Of a stretch of DNA of 6,995 bases, positions 4,984-6,995 are shown piece by piece (within the stretch, counting starts at the first letter, position 1; each line of letters opens with the position of its first letter). The stretch comes from Clostridia bacterium. GTDB taxonomy: Bacteria; Bacillota; Clostridia; Oscillospirales; CAG-272. Both the position numbers and the translations under genes were made by a program. Location: positions 1 through 6,995 of the forward strand of contig JAFYBI010000522.1 in assembly GCA_017540285.1 (NCBI GenBank), given 5' to 3'. The notes beneath the pieces were generated by a model that saw only the letters and a program-made list of their open reading frames with translations, was not told the origin of the DNA and searched no databases.

Positions 4984-6902
4984 TGGCGATCCTCGATTCC
5001 ATCCGCACGCCCGCCGATCTCCGCTCCCTCGACGGCCGGGACCTCGCGCCCCTCGCCGCCGAGCTGCGCGAAACGATCCTCCGGACCGCCGCCCAAAACG
5101 GCGGTCATTTTGCGTCGAATCTCGGGGCGGTCGAGCTGACCGTCGCGCTGCACCGCGTATTCGACACGCCCGACGAGCGCATCCTCTTCGACGTCGGGCA
5201 TCAGGCATACGCCCACAAGCTCCTCACGGGACGCGCCGACCGGTTCGACACCCTGCGCCGCCGGGGCGGGATCTCCGGATTTACCAACCGCGACGAATCG
5301 CCCTTCGATACGGTCACGGCGGGGCACAGCGGGTCGTCCCTGTCCGTCGCCGCCGGGATCGCCGAGAGCGAACGGCTGGCGCAGAGCAGCAAATGGACCG
5401 TCGCGGTCGTTGGGGACGGGTCGTTCACCAACGGGATGATCTACGAGGCCCTCAACGCCGTCGCGGGGTCCGATCTGCGGCTCTGCATCGTCCTCAACGA
5501 CAACTCGATGTCGATCTCGAAGAACGTCGGCGGGCTGTCGCGGCACCTCTCGCTCATCCGCACGAGCACAGGGTACTTCTCCTTCAAGCTGCACGTGAAG
5601 CGGTTCTTCTCGCGCGTGCCGGGGATCGGCGGGGGCCTGGTGCGGGGCGCGCGGGCCGTCCGCGACTTCATCAAGCGCACGACCGGCGCCGAGACCTTCT
5701 TCGAAAAGCTCGGGCTCGAATACATCGGTCCGGTGGACGGGCACGATCTGGACCGTCTGATCCACGTCTTCGAGGAGGCGAAAACCAAAACGACCCCCGT
5801 CGTCGTGCACTGCGTGACGAAGAAGGGGTTCGGCTATCCCGACGCGGAGGCCCATCCCGAGCGGTATCACAGCGTCGGACCGTTCGACGTCGGGACGGGG
5901 ATCCCGGACGCGCCGCCGAAGCCCTCCTTCACGCGGACGGCGGGCGAGACGCTGACGGCGCTGGGTGAGACGGACGAAAACGTCGCGGCGATCACGGCGG
6001 CGATGACGGACGGATGCGGGCTCGGCGATTTTGCCGCGCGCTTCCCGGAGCGCTTCTTCGACGTCGGGATCGCGGAGGAGCACGCGGTCGCGATGGCGGG
6101 CGGGCTGGCCATCGGCGGGAGGAAGCCCTTTGTCGTGATGTACGCGACGTTCGCGCAGCGGGTGTTCGATCAGGTGTGGCACGACGTGCGGCTGCAGCAT
6201 GCGGGCGTGACGCTCGTGCTGAGCCATGCGGGGCTCGTGCCGGGCGACGGCGTGACGCATCAGGGCATCTACGACGCGGCGCTGTTCTCCCGCATCCCGG
6301 GGATCGAGATCTGGTCGCCGGACACGTACGAGGCGCTGGGGGACGCTCTTCTCCGCGCGCATGGCCGGATGACGGAAGGAGCGGCAGACGCGCCGCGGAA
6401 TCCGGTGATCGTGCGCTATCCGAAGGGCGCGGAATGTCCCGCAGACGTGGTATGGACGGTGCGCGGCACGTGGAAATCGGCGTCGTTCGGCGATCCCGGC
6501 GCGTCCGGGTATGCGGTGCTCGTGACGTACGGACGGCTGAGCGGTGCGGCGGCGGATGCGGCACGGCATGCGGTCGGAGATCGGGCGGGTTGGCGGATCA
6601 CGGTGATCTGCCTCGAGCGGATCGCGCCGCTGCCGGGACCTGCGGACGGGCCGGACGGCGAGGAATTCCGGATGCTTGTGACCGGGGCGGACCGCGTCCT
6701 CTTCGCGGAGGAGGGGATCCGTTCGGGCGGCGTCGGCGAAGGACTTGCGTCGGCGGCGTGGATGCAGGGCAAAGCGGTCACCGTCCGCGCGATCGGGGAG
6801 GACGAGGCGTTTGTGCCGCACGGAACGCTTGACGAGGTGATGCGGGAGGTCCGCCTGGATCGGGAGAGCCTCCGCGCGTGGATCGAGGAGGCGTTGAAAT
6901 AA
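4983..6902 (+). CDS. dxs: 1-deoxy-D-xylulose-5-phosphate synthase
   Basis: Thiamine-diphosphate enzyme that condenses pyruvate and glyceraldehyde 3-phosphate to DXP with loss of CO2; first step of the MEP isoprenoid route and a source of thiamine and pyridoxal precursor. From ATG 4983 it is 639 residues, near the family norm of about 620-640. Visible motifs: GGHFASNLGAVELTVALH (40-57); DVGHQAYAHKLLTGR (70-84) with H73; AGHSGSSLS (113-121); the ThDP/Mg motif GDGSFTNGMIYEALN (144-158) with D145, then LNDNSMSIS (171-179) with N174; YIGPVDGHDL (247-256); GIAEEHAVAMAGG (362-374) with E365; YATFAQR with Y387; THQG with H426; RYPKG with R478. The usual DRAGLVGADG is SHAGLVPGDG (414-423), so a histidine replaces an arginine thought to contact substrate phosphate. 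This resembles the SHAG motif of split transketolases, but overall length and order are those of Dxs. The start overlaps the dnaB stop by one base, and a terminator begins at the dxs stop. Confidence 0.95.
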   Translation: MAILDSIRTPADLRSLDGRDLAPLAAELRETILRTAAQNGGHFASNLGAVELTVALHRVFDTPDERILFDVGHQAYAHKLLTGRADRFDTLRRRGGISGFTNRDESPFDTVTAGHSGSSLSVAAGIAESERLAQSSKWTVAVVGDGSFTNGMIYEALNAVAGSDLRLCIVLNDNSMSISKNVGGLSRHLSLIRTSTGYFSFKLHVKRFFSRVPGIGGGLVRGARAVRDFIKRTTGAETFFEKLGLEYIGPVDGHDLDRLIHVFEEAKTKTTPVVVHCVTKKGFGYPDAEAHPERYHSVGPFDVGTGIPDAPPKPSFTRTAGETLTALGETDENVAAITAAMTDGCGLGDFAARFPERFFDVGIAEEHAVAMAGGLAIGGRKPFVVMYATFAQRVFDQVWHDVRLQHAGVTLVLSHAGLVPGDGVTHQGIYDAALFSRIPGIEIWSPDTYEALGDALLRAHGRMTEGAADAPRNPVIVRYPKGAECPADVVWTVRGTWKSASFGDPGASGYAVLVTYGRLSGAAADAARHAVGDRAGWRITVICLERIAPLPGPADGPDGEEFRMLVTGADRVLFAEEGIRSGGVGEGLASAAWMQGKAVTVRAIGEDEAFVPHGTLDEVMREVRLDRESLRAWIEEALK

Positions 6903-6967
6903 GAAAAGGCGGAGTCGCCTTCGGCGAGATAGAAATTGCGTACCTGAGAAGGTACGCCTTTTCTTTT
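6901..6967 (+). terminator. Compound intrinsic terminator after dxs
   Basis: GCGTACCT (6938-6945) and AGGTACGC (6950-6957) form a perfect eight-pair stem with a GAGA loop, followed by CTTTTCTTTT (6958-6967): a convincing intrinsic terminator for the dxs transcript. In addition, AAGAAAAGGCG (6901-6911), which starts in the dxs stop codon, is the perfect reverse complement of 6955-6965. A-rich left and T-rich right arms suggest a bidirectional terminator. Two small alternative hairpins lie inside (6906-6911 with 6916-6921; 6915-6919 with 6923-6927), and they exclude each other. Confidence 0.88.
6912..6940 (+). other. Putative 26-29 bp insert splitting the terminator stem
   Basis: The right terminator arm (6950-6965) is the exact reverse complement of AAGAAAAGGCG plus TACCT, a 16-base left arm. 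In the sequence these two pieces (6901-6911 and 6941-6945) are separated by 29 bases. The interruption is bordered by GCG on both sides (6909-6911 and 6938-6940), as a 3-bp target duplication would be, leaving a 26-bp core at 6912-6937. The core contains TCGCC-TTC-GGCGA (6915-6927), a palindromic unit like those of small REP-type repeats. The insertion reading is inference; two nested stems that evolved together would look the same. Confidence 0.5.
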
Positions 6968-6995
6968 GCTTGCGCCACGGGGTCCGCGGAGACAC
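6968..6995. other. Sequence downstream of the terminator, nothing callable
   Basis: Twenty-eight bases follow the terminator up to the window edge. They are GC-rich, with an eight-base palindrome (TCCGCGGA, 6983-6990) that is unremarkable at this GC content. No start site, promoter or gene end can be supported. Confidence 0.5.

Noticed and set aside
3565..5208. Minus-strand open frame of 547 codons opposite dnaB
   Set aside because: Low-complexity R/D/H/V-rich translation with no motif, crossing the dnaB-dxs junction; explained by codon bias of the real genes.
4845..6995. Very long minus-strand open frame (716 codons) opposite dxs
   Set aside because: It is the antisense shadow of a high-GC gene with G/C-rich third positions. 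The product is R/P/H/D-rich with no recognisable domain, while the opposite strand encodes complete Dxs motifs.
1..6995. CRISPR array, tRNA/rRNA, phage, defence or secretion system
   Set aside because: No spaced direct repeats, RNA gene signatures, transposase, integrase or defence-domain proteins are visible. All coding space is used by five housekeeping-type genes.

Overview
The window is a stretch of high-GC bacterial chromosome. All five genes lie on the + strand and pack into an operon-like run: a YybS-like (DUF2232) membrane protein (5' end cut by the window edge), gdpP (c-di-AMP phosphodiesterase), rplI (ribosomal protein L9), dnaB (replicative helicase, called dnaC in Bacillus) and dxs (1-deoxy-D-xylulose-5-phosphate synthase). 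The order yybS-gdpP-rplI-dnaB is the classical Firmicutes arrangement. Together with the high GC, GC-rich third codon positions and Clostridia-like versions of GdpP, DnaB and Dxs, it suggests a high-GC member of the Clostridia, perhaps Oscillospirales-like. The phylum-level guess rests on gene order and protein motifs; the order-level guess is weak.

Layout: 1-854 YybS-like protein; 855-948 short gap with a hairpin; 949-2958 gdpP; 2959-3024 gap with a second hairpin and a strong ribosome binding site; 3025-3480 rplI; 3481-3657 an AT-richer, repeat-rich gap with five 7-bp tandem units and a near-perfect palindrome just before dnaB; 3658-4983 dnaB; 4983-6902 dxs, whose ATG overlaps the dnaB stop codon by one base; 6901-6967 a terminator structure directly after dxs. 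The last 28 bases hold nothing I can call.

The genes do not form one pathway. GdpP degrades the second messenger c-di-AMP at the membrane, L9 stabilises the large ribosomal subunit, DnaB unwinds DNA at the replication fork, and Dxs makes the first intermediate of the MEP isoprenoid route (also used for thiamine and pyridoxal in many bacteria). The linkage is a conserved housekeeping cluster, with dxs as the less usual addition.

I found no evidence of a new defence, mobile or biosynthetic system. The most interesting signals are non-coding: a terminator whose perfect 16-bp stem looks split by a 26-29 bp insert, and the repeat-bearing spacer between rplI and dnaB. Smaller points are motif deviations in Dxs, GdpP and DnaB.
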